Under the pieces are notes generated by a model. The model saw only the letters and a list, made by a program, of their open reading frames with translations, did not search any database and was not told the DNA's origin. The translations under genes were made by a program, and so were the position numbers. From Ruminococcaceae bacterium UBA5904 (GTDB lineage Bacteria; Bacillota; Clostridia; Oscillospirales; Acutalibacteraceae), in the NCBI GenBank assembly GCA_002431305.1, contig DJEG01000076.1, positions 13,345 to 32,608 of the forward strand: a stretch of 19,264 nt of DNA. Reading direction: 5' to 3'. Below are positions 1 through 9,012 of this stretch, piece by piece (position 1 is the stretch's first letter; each line of letters opens with the position of its first letter).

Positions 1-981
1 AAAAAAGGCGGACAATACTTTACTCCTGCTGACGTTTCGGAACTGTTGGCTCGACTCGGTACTATCGGAAAAACTAAAATTAATAAAGTATATGACCCGG
101 CATGCGGTTCCGGTTCTTTGCTGCTGAAAGTGGAAAAAGTACTGGGTAAGGACAATATTGAACGAGGATTCTACGGACAGGAGATTGATTTAACTACCTA
201 CAACCTTTGTCGTATTAATATGTTCTTACATAATATTGATTTTGATAAATTCAGTATTGTGCGTGAAGATACATTGCTCAGTCCGCAGCATTGGGATGAC
301 CAGCCGTTTGAATTGATTGTATCGAACCCTCCGTTTTCCGTGCCGTGGGAGGGAGACAAAAATCCTTTGCTTATCAATGACCCTCGATTTTCGCCTGCCG
401 GAGTGCTGGCGCCTGCGTCTAAGGGAGACATGGCGTTTATTATGCACAGTCTTTCGTGGCTTGCATCCAACGGTGCCGCCGCTATCGTTTGTTTTCCCGG
501 AATTATGTACCGCGGAGGTGCTGAACAAAAAATCCGCAAATATCTGGTGAATAATAACTACGTTGACGCGATAATTCAGCTGCCGTCGAATCTGTTTTTG
601 AATGTTACGATATCCGTAGACATTATGCTGCTTAAAAAGAACAAAACAGACAACGCTATTCTGTTCGTGGACGCGTCCAAGGAATTTGTGAAGGTTACGA
701 AGAACAACCGGCTATCAGATGACAATATCCGGCGTATCGTGTCCGCCGCGGCGGAACGCAGGGACGAGCAGTATTTTGCACGGCTTGTTCCGAATGAAGA
801 GGTCGGAAATAAGCAGAATAATTACAATCTGTCTGTTTCAACCTATGTGGAGCAGGAGGATACCCGTGAGAAGGTTGACATTGTAAAGCTGAATGCAGAG
901 ATTGCGAAAATCGTCGCACGCGAACAGAAGCTGAGAACGGAAATTGATAGAATTATTGCTGAAATCGGCGGAGAACTGTGA
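1..981 (+). CDS. hsdM: Type I restriction-modification system, DNA methyltransferase subunit HsdM (5'-truncated by window edge)
   Basis: The frame is open from base 1, so the beginning of the gene lies outside the window and the TTG at 46 is not the real start. HsdM transfers a methyl group from SAM to adenine in the N6 position as part of the M2S (modification) and R2M2S (restriction) complexes. Visible in order: GGQYFTP at the left edge (the usual start of the HsdM catalytic domain), the SAM-binding motif DPACGSG at 94-114, and the catalytic motif NPPF at 325-336, typical of N6-adenine methylases. The last 40 or so residues are charged and probably helical, as expected for the HsdS-contacting C-terminus. 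About 326 codons are present; full-length relatives are about 500 residues, so roughly the N-terminal third is missing. hsdS follows 22 nt downstream. Family assignment is secure. Confidence 0.96.
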   Translation, partial: KKGGQYFTPADVSELLARLGTIGKTKINKVYDPACGSGSLLLKVEKVLGKDNIERGFYGQEIDLTTYNLCRINMFLHNIDFDKFSIVREDTLLSPQHWDDQPFELIVSNPPFSVPWEGDKNPLLINDPRFSPAGVLAPASKGDMAFIMHSLSWLASNGAAAIVCFPGIMYRGGAEQKIRKYLVNNNYVDAIIQLPSNLFLNVTISVDIMLLKKNKTDNAILFVDASKEFVKVTKNNRLSDDNIRRIVSAAAERRDEQYFARLVPNEEVGNKQNNYNLSVSTYVEQEDTREKVDIVKLNAEIAKIVAREQKLRTEIDRIIAEIGGEL

Positions 982-1003
982 GCAATTGGTTATTGAGGAT
1001 TGA

Positions 1004-2290
<1,287 letters not shown>

Positions 2291-2351
2291 TGCGTTAATT
2301 AGGCTGTGTCAATATGTTTTTGGGTATGCCTTTGTAAAACTTTCACTGGTT

Positions 2352-2858
2352 GTGGATGTCTTTAGGGGCGAGTATATCACGAAGAAAGATTCGATTCCCG
2401 GAGATATTCCAGTGATCCTTGGCGGGCAAGAACCGGCTTACTATATTGACCGGTCAAACCATACAGGAGATGCTGTCGTTGTTGCAAGAAGCGGCGCATC
2501 TGCCGGATTCGTTTCATATTGGAATGAGCCTATCTTTGTCACAGACTGTTTTGGGCTTGAAGCAAGGCAAAGTCTAATAACCCCGAAGTTCTTATATTAC
2601 TCCCTAAAAAATATGGAGCAAACTCTCAACGATATGAAGCGAGGAGCAGGTGTTCCGCACCTGAGCGGAGAGATTTTATTGAGTATTCCGCTCTGTGTGC
2701 CCACAATAAGAGATCAGGAACGCATCGTGGCAACTCTCGACCGTTTTGACACCCTTTGCGCCGACCTTTCATCCGGTCTGCCTGCCGAAATCGAAGCACG
2801 GCAGAAACAATATGAATATTACAGGGACAAACTGCTGACTTTTACCCCGGCGGATTGA
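2352..2858 (+). CDS. hsdS: Third HsdS target-recognition domain, out of frame with the upstream hsdS (phase-switched 3' segment)
   Basis: This frame encodes one complete HsdS half: a TRD beginning KLSLVVDVFRGEYITKKD (DNA from about 2337), a run to GVPHLSGEILLSIPL, and a distal conserved helix (LPAEIEARQKQYEYYRDK) closely matching the end of the upstream ORF. The frame is open without stops from 2199, through the ACAG tract, to TGA 2858. The GTG at 2352 has no Shine-Dalgarno sequence and lies inside the TRD, so independent translation is unlikely. The likely role is the third domain of a 616-aa HsdS made when the tract has 18 or 21 units. Alternatives: a remnant of a second hsdS left by domain exchange, or a half-subunit started from an unseen site. 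hsdR follows directly, so this segment is inside the operon. Domain assignment is secure; its expression state is inferred. Confidence 0.85.
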   Translation: MDVFRGEYITKKDSIPGDIPVILGGQEPAYYIDRSNHTGDAVVVARSGASAGFVSYWNEPIFVTDCFGLEARQSLITPKFLYYSLKNMEQTLNDMKRGAGVPHLSGEILLSIPLCVPTIRDQERIVATLDRFDTLCADLSSGLPAEIEARQKQYEYYRDKLLTFTPAD

Positions 2859-2875
2859 CCCGAAAGGAGACAGAA

Positions 2876-5800
2876 GTGAGTTATTTCAATATTGTTGTCC
2901 AAAGCAGCGAAAGTACTGTTGTTACCGAATACAAACCGCAGTCCGGCCGTTCTGACGCTTATCAGAGCGAGGCGGAATTGGAAAATGAATTCATCCGCAT
3001 GCTTTGCGAACTGGGCTATGAACGGCTGAACATTCACAAAGAATCAGATTTGATTGCTAATCTGCGCATACAGTTGGAAAAACTGAATAACTATCAATTT
3101 ACTGACGGTGAATGGAAACGATTTTGGAATGAGGTACCGGCGAATGCAAAATCGGGCATTCGTGAAAAGACTCGTTTAATTCAGGAAGATTGTGTGCAGG
3201 TACTCCGCCGTGATAACGGGGAAAGTAAAAATATACGGCTTATTGATAAAAAGTGCATACACAACAACAGTCTGCAGGTTATTAATCAATATGTTATTTC
3301 CGCCGAGGAGGGCGCAGCTCATGATAATCGCTATGATGTAACGATACTGGTCAACGGTTTGCCGTTGGTTCATATAGAGCTGAAACGCCGCGGAGAACCT
3401 ATACGGGAAGCGTTCAATCAAATTGACCGTTATCAGCGGGACAGCTTTTGGGCGTCAAGCGGGCTGTATGAATTTGTACAGATTTTTGTTATCTCCAACG
3501 GTACAAACACGAAATACTACTCCAATACTACTCGTTTTAATCACGTCAAGGATGTCAATGCGCAGAAAAACAGAAAGTCCAAAACCGGTAACAGTTTTGA
3601 ATTTACTTCGTTCTGGGCGGATGCGAACAACCGTATCATCCCCGATCTTGTAGACTTTACAAAGACTTTTTTCTGTAAGCATACCATTTTGAATATTTTA
3701 ACCCGATACTGCGTCTTTACAACGGAAGAACAGCTGTTGGTCATGCGCCCGTATCAGATTGTTGCAGCTGAGCGCATTTTGAACCGTATCGAAATTGCGA
3801 ATAACTACAAGAAATACGGTACTGCAGCGGGCGGCGGATACATCTGGCATACCACCGGCAGCGGAAAAACGCTGACATCATTCAAAACGGCGCAGCTTGC
3901 CTCAAAAATGAACCATATTGACAAGGTGCTTTTTGTTGTTGACCGTAAGGATTTGGATTATCAGACAATGAAGGAATATGACCGTTTTGAAAAAGGGGCG
4001 GCCAACAGCAATACCTCCACAGCTGTTTTGAAACGTCAGTTGGAGGACGATAATGCAAAAATTATTATCACTACTATACAAAAACTGGCATCCTTTGTTA
4101 AGAATAATACCGGACATTCGGTGTTTGATAAACAGATAGTCATTATCTTTGACGAGTGTCACCGCAGTCAGTTCGGTGATATGCACCTGGCAATCACTAA
4201 GTATTTTAAAAAATATTATATATTCGGTTTTACGGGTACGCCCATATTTGCTGTCAACGCAGGCGTTAACAAGAACCCTAATCTTCGAACTACAGAGCAG
4301 GCGTTCGGCGATAGACTGCACACATATACCATCGTTGACGCTATTAATGATAAAAATGTACTGCCGTTTCGGGTTGATTACATAAAGACAATGGATTCCG
4401 AACCGGATATTGACGATAAAGAAGTTTGGGATATCGATCGGGAAAAGGTGTTTATGGCACCTGAGCGTATCAGACTGGTTACGGAGTACATTCTGACTCA
4501 TTTTGATAAAAAAACATACCGCGGTGATAAGACATATACGTTCAACGTATTGCAGAACATTACCGATATTTCTTCTGCGTCAGGCAAACAGCAGGTTGAT
4601 GAGATTAAACAGAAACAGCGCATCAGCGGATTCAATTCCATTTTTGCCGTGTCGAGCGTCGACGCAGCTAAGTTATATTATGCAGAGTTTAAACGCCAAA
4701 TGGCAGAGAAGCCTCAATACAAACTCAATGTTGCTGTTATTTACAGCTACGGCGCAAACGAAGAGGATACAGACGGCATTATAGACGAGGAAAATCCGGA
4801 GGATACTTCTGCTCTTGATAAGAATTCCCGTGATTTTTTGGATTCGGCTATCGATGATTATAATGAAATGTTCAATACGGAATTTTCTACGGACGGAGAT
4901 AAATTTCAGAACTATTATAAGGATGTCTCCTTACGAATGAAGAATAAAGAACTTGACCTGTTGATTGTTGTAAATATGTTCCTGACCGGTTTCGATGCGA
5001 CGACGCTGAATACGCTGTGGGTGGATAAAAATCTGAAAATGCATGGTTTGATTCAGGCTTATTCCCGTACCAACCGTATTCTAAACTCCATTAAGACGTT
5101 TGGAAATATTGTGTGCTTTCGCAGTCTGCAAAAGCGTACCGACGACGCAATCGCCCTTTTCGGAGATAAAGATGCGAGCGGTGTTGTGCTGATACGCGGT
5201 TATAATGACTATTACTTCGGATATGAAGACGATGACGGAAAATATCATCAGGGATATCAAAACATGATTGAAGAACTGACGAGTAATTTTCCGCTGACTG
5301 ATGAGCGTATCACAGGAGAACAGAGACAAAGAGAATTTATTATGCTGTTCGGCGCGATTCTCCGCATGCGTAATCTGCTGACTTCTTTTGATGAATTCGC
5401 AGGAAATGCGCTCCTGGCTGAGGGGGATTTTCGTAACTATCTCAGTCGATATCAAGACCTTCGGGATGACTGGAAAAACCGCAAACCCGGCGGTGAAAAA
5501 GAGGACATTACCGACGACATTGTTTTCGAAATTGAACTTATTAAGCAGATTGAAATAAATATTGACTATATTTTGATGCTTGTTCAAAAGTATCATGATT
5601 CACACTGCGATGATAAAGAAGTTCTTGTCACTATCAAAAATGCAGTGAATTCAAGCCCGGAACTTCGCAGTAAGAAAGCCTTGATTGAAACGTTTATTGC
5701 CGGTGTTAATGATATGACCGATGTAATGCAGGAATGGCAGTCTTTTATCTCGAAAGAAAAGGAATGCCAGCTGGCGGCGATCATTAAAGAAGAAAAATTG

Positions 5801-5989
5801 AAAGACGGGGAAACCCGGCATTTTATGGAGAATGCTTTCCGTGACGGTTTTGTTAAAACGACAGGCACGGATATCGATAAATTGATGCCGCCGATTTCCC
5901 GTTTCGGTAACGGAAAACGTTCAGAGAAAAAGCAAACGGTAATTGAAAAACTTCGGGCTTTTTTTGAACGTTTCTTTGGAATCGGATAA
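2876..5989 (+). CDS. hsdR: Type I restriction endonuclease subunit HsdR
   Basis: HsdR is the ATP-driven translocase and nuclease of the Type I complex. Motifs seen (numbering from GTG 2876): a PD-(D/E)xK nuclease core with D154 in RYDVTI and E168/K170 in HIELKRR; Walker A HTTGSGKT at about 325-332; helicase motif II DECH at 426-429; motif III FGFTGTP; then a second RecA-like domain with VVNMFLTGFDATTLN and QAYSRTNR; and a helical C-terminus. The length, 1037 aa, is normal for the family and all catalytic residues appear intact, so the nuclease is probably functional. The frame also reaches a TTG at 2855 overlapping the hsdS stop, but GTG 2876 is preferred because AAGGAG at 2864-2869 stands six nt before it. 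It is the last gene of the operon, followed by the hairpin at 6056-6092. There are 17 nt between the third-TRD stop and the GTG. Confidence 0.96.
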   Translation: MSYFNIVVQSSESTVVTEYKPQSGRSDAYQSEAELENEFIRMLCELGYERLNIHKESDLIANLRIQLEKLNNYQFTDGEWKRFWNEVPANAKSGIREKTRLIQEDCVQVLRRDNGESKNIRLIDKKCIHNNSLQVINQYVISAEEGAAHDNRYDVTILVNGLPLVHIELKRRGEPIREAFNQIDRYQRDSFWASSGLYEFVQIFVISNGTNTKYYSNTTRFNHVKDVNAQKNRKSKTGNSFEFTSFWADANNRIIPDLVDFTKTFFCKHTILNILTRYCVFTTEEQLLVMRPYQIVAAERILNRIEIANNYKKYGTAAGGGYIWHTTGSGKTLTSFKTAQLASKMNHIDKVLFVVDRKDLDYQTMKEYDRFEKGAANSNTSTAVLKRQLEDDNAKIIITTIQKLASFVKNNTGHSVFDKQIVIIFDECHRSQFGDMHLAITKYFKKYYIFGFTGTPIFAVNAGVNKNPNLRTTEQAFGDRLHTYTIVDAINDKNVLPFRVDYIKTMDSEPDIDDKEVWDIDREKVFMAPERIRLVTEYILTHFDKKTYRGDKTYTFNVLQNITDISSASGKQQVDEIKQKQRISGFNSIFAVSSVDAAKLYYAEFKRQMAEKPQYKLNVAVIYSYGANEEDTDGIIDEENPEDTSALDKNSRDFLDSAIDDYNEMFNTEFSTDGDKFQNYYKDVSLRMKNKELDLLIVVNMFLTGFDATTLNTLWVDKNLKMHGLIQAYSRTNRILNSIKTFGNIVCFRSLQKRTDDAIALFGDKDASGVVLIRGYNDYYFGYEDDDGKYHQGYQNMIEELTSNFPLTDERITGEQRQREFIMLFGAILRMRNLLTSFDEFAGNALLAEGDFRNYLSRYQDLRDDWKNRKPGGEKEDITDDIVFEIELIKQIEINIDYILMLVQKYHDSHCDDKEVLVTIKNAVNSSPELRSKKALIETFIAGVNDMTDVMQEWQSFISKEKECQLAAIIKEEKLKDGETRHFMENAFRDGFVKTTGTDIDKLMPPISRFGNGKRSEKKQTVIEKLRAFFERFFGIG

Positions 5990-6055
5990 AAAATGCTGTG
6001 ACATAAACGTGATATTACAAAGATGCAGACAGCAGTTTTGATTCGCAGATAAAAT

Positions 6056-6092
6056 AAGCGCAGTGCGGTTTGATTACCGTGACTGCGCTTTT
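6056..6092. terminator. Bidirectional intrinsic terminator between hsdR and the RNA methyltransferase gene
   Basis: The arms AAGCGCAGT and ACTGCGCTT, with inner CGGT/ACCG pairing across one G/T-side mismatch, form a long stem with TTTT after it on the plus strand and TTATTTT on the minus strand. It sits between two convergent genes and can end both transcripts. Confidence 0.88.
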
Positions 6093-6095
6093 CAT

Positions 6096-7211
6096 TTATT
6101 TAAAATACATATACAGCTGGCATTTTATCATGCCGTTATATAATTTACGGCGTTTGTCGGCTTTTCTGCCGAAACAGCTTTCGAAATCCTCGTCCGCCGT
6201 TATAATGCTGTAACTCCAGCCCCTCTGCGGGGTCAGAACCCTGCCCATGTCTCTATAAAGGCGTTCGGCTTCCTTTAAATCCATAAGTCTCTCGCCGTAC
6301 GGGGGATTTATGATAACGGTTCCTTTCTCCGTCCTGCGTTCAAAATCGCGTATATCGCGTTTTTCGAATGTGATAAGATCGCCGACTCCGGCGCGTTTTG
6401 CGTTCATTTTCGCTATTTCGAGCGCGTGAGCGTCAATATCGGAGCCGTAAGCGTGAAACGGGATATCGTGCTTTTCGAGGCTTCTCGCTTCTTCGCGTTC
6501 GTTTCTCCAAACTTCGGGCGGAATCTGATTCCACTGTTCGGCAGTAAAATGTCTGTTTACTCCGGGGGCAATGTTTTTAGCCATCATCGCGCCTTCGGTG
6601 AGAATCGTTCCCGAACCGCACATCGGGTCGTAGAGCGTGTGATAATCCCTTAAATGCGAGAACGAACACATCGCTGCGGCGAGCGTTTCCTTTATCGGAG
6701 CTTCGTTCGCGGCGGGTCTGTAACCGCGCTTGTGAAGTCCCGCGCCCGAGGTGTCTATTAGAAGGGAAACCTTGTTTTTCATTATGGAAAACTGAATCTG
6801 ATACAGCGCGCCCGACTCGGGAAACCACTCTATGTGATACGTCTGTTTAAGCCGTTCTACCATGGCTTTTTTAATTATTTTCTGACAGTCGCTTACGCTG
6901 AAAAGATCGGAATTGAGCGAATAGCCCTTGACGGGGAAGCGGTCTGTTTTTCCTATCCAGCGTTCCCACGGCATAGCCTTTGTACCCTGAAACAAATCCT
7001 CGAAGCTGTGAGCCTCGAACGTTCCGACAAAAACCTGTATTCTCTCGCTGAAACGCGAGCGGATGTTCGCTCTTGCAAGTATATGTTCGTCGCCCGAAAA
7101 CAGAACTCTTCCGTTTTCGCTTACAACGTCGAGCGCGCCCATATCGCGCAGTTCGTTTGCAATCGGCGCTTCAAGTCCCAACAGACATGGAACGGCAAAT
7201 TTTATGTTCAA
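6096..7211 (-). CDS. THUMP-domain class I SAM-dependent RNA methyltransferase (YpsC / RlmL N-terminal-like)
   Basis: The predicted role is N2-guanine methylation of structured RNA, by analogy with RlmL (23S rRNA) and its relative B. subtilis YpsC; the exact target nucleotide cannot be read from sequence. The 371-aa product has an N-terminal ferredoxin-like/THUMP RNA-binding part (about 1-160), then a Rossmann methyltransferase with SAM motif DPMCGSGT at 195-202 and the catalytic NPPYGER at 302-308. Length suits the single-methylase YpsC type rather than the two-methylase E. coli RlmL fusion. The start is a TTG (7211-7209) preceded by GGAG seven nt upstream; no ATG fits better. It lies 18 nt behind the phosphodiesterase gene on the same strand, so the two are probably cotranscribed, ending at the hairpin at 6056-6092. 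Confidence 0.92.
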   Translation of the reverse strand: MNIKFAVPCLLGLEAPIANELRDMGALDVVSENGRVLFSGDEHILARANIRSRFSERIQVFVGTFEAHSFEDLFQGTKAMPWERWIGKTDRFPVKGYSLNSDLFSVSDCQKIIKKAMVERLKQTYHIEWFPESGALYQIQFSIMKNKVSLLIDTSGAGLHKRGYRPAANEAPIKETLAAAMCSFSHLRDYHTLYDPMCGSGTILTEGAMMAKNIAPGVNRHFTAEQWNQIPPEVWRNEREEARSLEKHDIPFHAYGSDIDAHALEIAKMNAKRAGVGDLITFEKRDIRDFERRTEKGTVIINPPYGERLMDLKEAERLYRDMGRVLTPQRGWSYSIITADEDFESCFGRKADKRRKLYNGMIKCQLYMYFK

Positions 7212-7229
7212 AATTATTCTCCTTGTAAA

Positions 7230-7991
7230 TTAAAATACGGTGTTTCTCAATATGGAATTTACTCTGTCGGGGCAGTCCGTTATGAGCCCGTCGACTCCGC
7301 ATTTAATCATGTATTTAATCATTCTTTCCGAATCTATCGTCCAGACGTTTACCTTGAATCCCGCGTCGTGCGCCCTCTTTACATACTCCTTTGTAACGTA
7401 GCAGTACATGGGGTGAAGCGCGTAACATCCGATTTTTTCGGCAAAATCAAACGGTCTGAACCACATTTTGAGCATGTCTTTCGAATTCGGACTGTATAAA
7501 TACGCAGTACGGCAGTCGGGGTCAATCTCCTTAGCCTTTACGAGAAGTTTGTAATCAAAGCTCGAAATGAGCAGACGGCTTGAAAGATGATGATTTTTAA
7601 CTGCTTCAATCGTTTTTTCGACAATGCCCTGTTCACCGTTTTTAGGCGATTTCAATTCTATATTAATAATTTTTACGTCGCCTTTCTCCGCGGTGTCGAG
7701 AAATTCGTCAATAGTGGGAATCTTAGTTCCCGCAAAACGGGGAGAAAAGTACGAGCCGAAGTCGAGTTTTCTTATATCCTCAAATTCATACGACGAAATA
7801 TTGCCCATTCCGTTTGAAGTATCATTTACGGTGTAGTTGTGACAGATAACGGGTACGCCGTCCTTTGTAAGGTGAATATCCGTTTCGAATCCGTCAACGC
7901 CCAGTTCGATAGCGCGTTCAAATGCGGGAATCGTATTTTGCGGTGCGTATTTGTTTGCTCCTCTGTGTGCTATAACTTTAATTTCGGACAT
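7230..7991 (-). CDS. Glycerophosphodiester phosphodiesterase (GDPD family)
   Basis: Hydrolyses glycerophosphodiesters to glycerol-3-phosphate and an alcohol, in phospholipid turnover. The 253-aa product starts with the family signature HRGANKYAPQNT; catalytic H9, metal ligands E36 and D38 (GFETDIHLTKDG) and second catalytic H51 are present. The usual HD after this point is HN (H51-N52), a mild deviation that leaves the catalytic histidine intact. There is no signal peptide, so the enzyme is probably cytoplasmic, like UgpQ. The start ATG at 7991 follows GGAGGG by seven nt. It is the first gene of a two-gene minus-strand operon with the RNA methyltransferase; the pairing does not suggest a shared pathway. 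Confidence 0.92.
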   Translation of the reverse strand: MSEIKVIAHRGANKYAPQNTIPAFERAIELGVDGFETDIHLTKDGVPVICHNYTVNDTSNGMGNISSYEFEDIRKLDFGSYFSPRFAGTKIPTIDEFLDTAEKGDVKIINIELKSPKNGEQGIVEKTIEAVKNHHLSSRLLISSFDYKLLVKAKEIDPDCRTAYLYSPNSKDMLKMWFRPFDFAEKIGCYALHPMYCYVTKEYVKRAHDAGFKVNVWTIDSERMIKYMIKCGVDGLITDCPDRVNSILRNTVF

Positions 7992-8011
7992 TTTAATCCC
8001 TCCGATTCAAT

Positions 8012-8040
8012 ATAATATCACATTATCACGTTTTTTTAAA
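8012..8040 (-). promoter_or_regulatory. Putative sigma-A promoter of the GDPD operon
   Basis: On the minus strand, TTTAAA (8040-8035) and TATTAT (8017-8012) are separated by 17 nt, and the GDPD start codon lies 20 nt beyond the -10. The -35 matches consensus at four of six positions, so this is a moderate call. Confidence 0.45.
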
Positions 8041-8069
8041 CACATTTTTACATTTTCTTTTGAATTGAT

Positions 8070-8097
8070 TTGACTTTTTTTCAAGCGGTGATATAAT
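8070..8097 (+). promoter_or_regulatory. Sigma-A promoter of the phosphoribosyltransferase gene
   Basis: TTGACT (8070-8075) and a perfect TATAAT (8092-8097) are separated by 16 nt, with the RBS GGAGGG at 8118-8123 and ATG at 8131. It is divergent from the GDPD promoter. Confidence 0.8.
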
Positions 8098-8130
8098 TAG
8101 TATGCAATCAGTTTATCGGAGGGTATAAAC

Positions 8131-8685
8131 ATGGAATATAAAATGAACATTGCGGGGCTTGACAGAAGTTTGCCTCTTTGCAAGCTCAATGACGATCTTT
8201 ATATAGGCGCGTTCGTAATTTTCGGCGACGCCGAGCTTACCGTCGCATGCGCGTCGGAGCTTTTAAAACGCGCGCCCGAGTACGATTATCTTCTCACGGC
8301 AGAGGCTAAGGGTATTCCCCTTATTCACGAGATGGCGCGTCAGCACGGGGATAAAAAATATTTTGTTGCAAGAAAGAAGCCCAAGCTTTATATGACCGGC
8401 GTCCTTGAGGTCGACGTTCACTCTATTACCACCGCGTCAGAGCAGAAGCTGTATCTTGACACAGCCGACGCGGCTTTAATGAAGGGCAAGAAAATTCTTA
8501 TAGTCGATGACGTTATTTCTACGGGCGAGTCGCTCCACGCTCTCGAAACTCTCGTAAAAGAAACAGGAGCGGAAATCTGCGGACGTATGGCCATTCTTGC
8601 CGAGGGCGACGCGCAGAACAGAAAAGATCTTATTTATCTTGAAAAATTGCCGCTGTTTAATGCTAAAGGTGAAGTTATCGGCTGA
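8131..8685 (+). CDS. Phosphoribosyltransferase family protein (adenine/xanthine PRT-like)
   Basis: The 184-aa type I phosphoribosyltransferase should join a purine-like base to PRPP. The PRPP-binding signature ILIVDDVISTGES spans residues 122-134, and an upstream LLTAEAKGIPLIHEMAR segment resembles the adenine PRT (Apt) substrate loop region. The length is close to Apt (about 170-180) and Xpt (about 190). It cannot be told from sequence which base is used, so no symbol is given. ATG 8131 has GGAGGG seven nt upstream and a near-consensus promoter in the short divergent region. No purine or guanine riboswitch is visible in the roughly 30-nt leader. No clear terminator follows before the next promoter. 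Confidence 0.85.
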   Translation: MEYKMNIAGLDRSLPLCKLNDDLYIGAFVIFGDAELTVACASELLKRAPEYDYLLTAEAKGIPLIHEMARQHGDKKYFVARKKPKLYMTGVLEVDVHSITTASEQKLYLDTADAALMKGKKILIVDDVISTGESLHALETLVKETGAEICGRMAILAEGDAQNRKDLIYLEKLPLFNAKGEVIG

Positions 8686-8731
8686 TAATGTTGTGTCAAT
8701 GTTGTGTGAAAATGAATTTTTTATATAACTA

Positions 8732-8760
8732 TTGATTGACGGCGGATTATAATGTAAAAT
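8732..8760 (+). promoter_or_regulatory. Putative promoter of the 45-aa peptide gene
   Basis: TTGATT (8732-8737), 17 nt, then TAAAAT (8755-8760) preceded by TG. A perfect TATAAT at 8748-8753 has no well-placed -35. Either way, an initiation site just upstream of the small ORF is likely. Confidence 0.6.
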
Positions 8761-8799
8761 AAAAGAGTAAAAAATTATACATTGAAAGGAGTTGGAAAT

Positions 8800-8937
8800 A
8801 TGGCAGATTTAATCGAAATCTTCTGCTGGCTTCTCAGCCTCCTTAAGCAGATTCTCGGTTGTTTCGTTGATGCAGGTTTCATTGATGATATCACCGGTTC
8901 TATCAAGGAGTTCGCTTCTTCAAAGTTCGGCGCATGA
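8800..8937 (+). CDS. Small hydrophobic/amphipathic peptide, 45 aa (function unknown)
   Basis: A short ORF with strong gene signals: AAAGGAG at 8785-8791 eight nt before ATG 8800, a promoter at 8732-8760, and a hairpin at 8961-8985. The product begins MADLIEIFCWLLSLLKQI and has a hydrophobic or amphipathic helix at about residues 4-23, two cysteines (9 and 21), then a polar second half with acidic DD and a lysine-containing C-terminus ending KFGA. It could be a single-pass membrane microprotein or a secreted amphipathic peptide of the modulin or bacteriocin kind; there is no double-glycine leader or lanthionine pattern. No modification, export or immunity gene is next to it. I do not recognise the family. 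It lies between the phosphoribosyltransferase and HAD genes in what would otherwise be a 327-nt gap. Confidence 0.65.
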   Translation: MADLIEIFCWLLSLLKQILGCFVDAGFIDDITGSIKEFASSKFGA

Positions 8938-8960
8938 TTTAAAAAATGAAGTAAATACCG

Positions 8961-8995
8961 CGGCGACCCTCATAGGGGGTTGCCGTGATGTTTTG
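8961..8995 (+). terminator. Putative terminator after the small peptide gene
   Basis: CGGCGACCC and GGGTTGCCG pair over nine positions (one G-U) around a short loop; the T-run that follows (TTTT at 8991-8994) is displaced by about five nt. This may be partial termination with read-through into the HAD gene at 9013, for which no separate promoter is obvious. Confidence 0.6.
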
Positions 8996-9012
8996 TAAAG
9001 GAAAAAATTAAA

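Noticed and set aside
2352..2858. Independent gene starting at GTG 2352
   Set aside because: No ribosome binding site precedes it and the start would cut the TRD, whose recognisable sequence begins upstream near 2337 in the same open frame.
2855..2875. hsdR start at TTG 2855 overlapping the hsdS stop
   Set aside because: GTG 2876 has AAGGAG six nt upstream; the seven extra residues would themselves be encoded by the ribosome binding site.
3902..4501. 199-codon open frame antisense to hsdR
   Set aside because: It runs opposite the helicase motifs of HsdR, has no recognisable domain and has cysteine/isoleucine-rich composition typical of antisense frames.
6834..7499. 221-codon plus-strand frame across the methyltransferase and GDPD genes
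   Set aside because: It is antisense to two well-supported genes and matches no domain.
8686..8731. Repeated AATGTTGTGT after the phosphoribosyltransferase gene
   Set aside because: Only two short copies, without structure or context.
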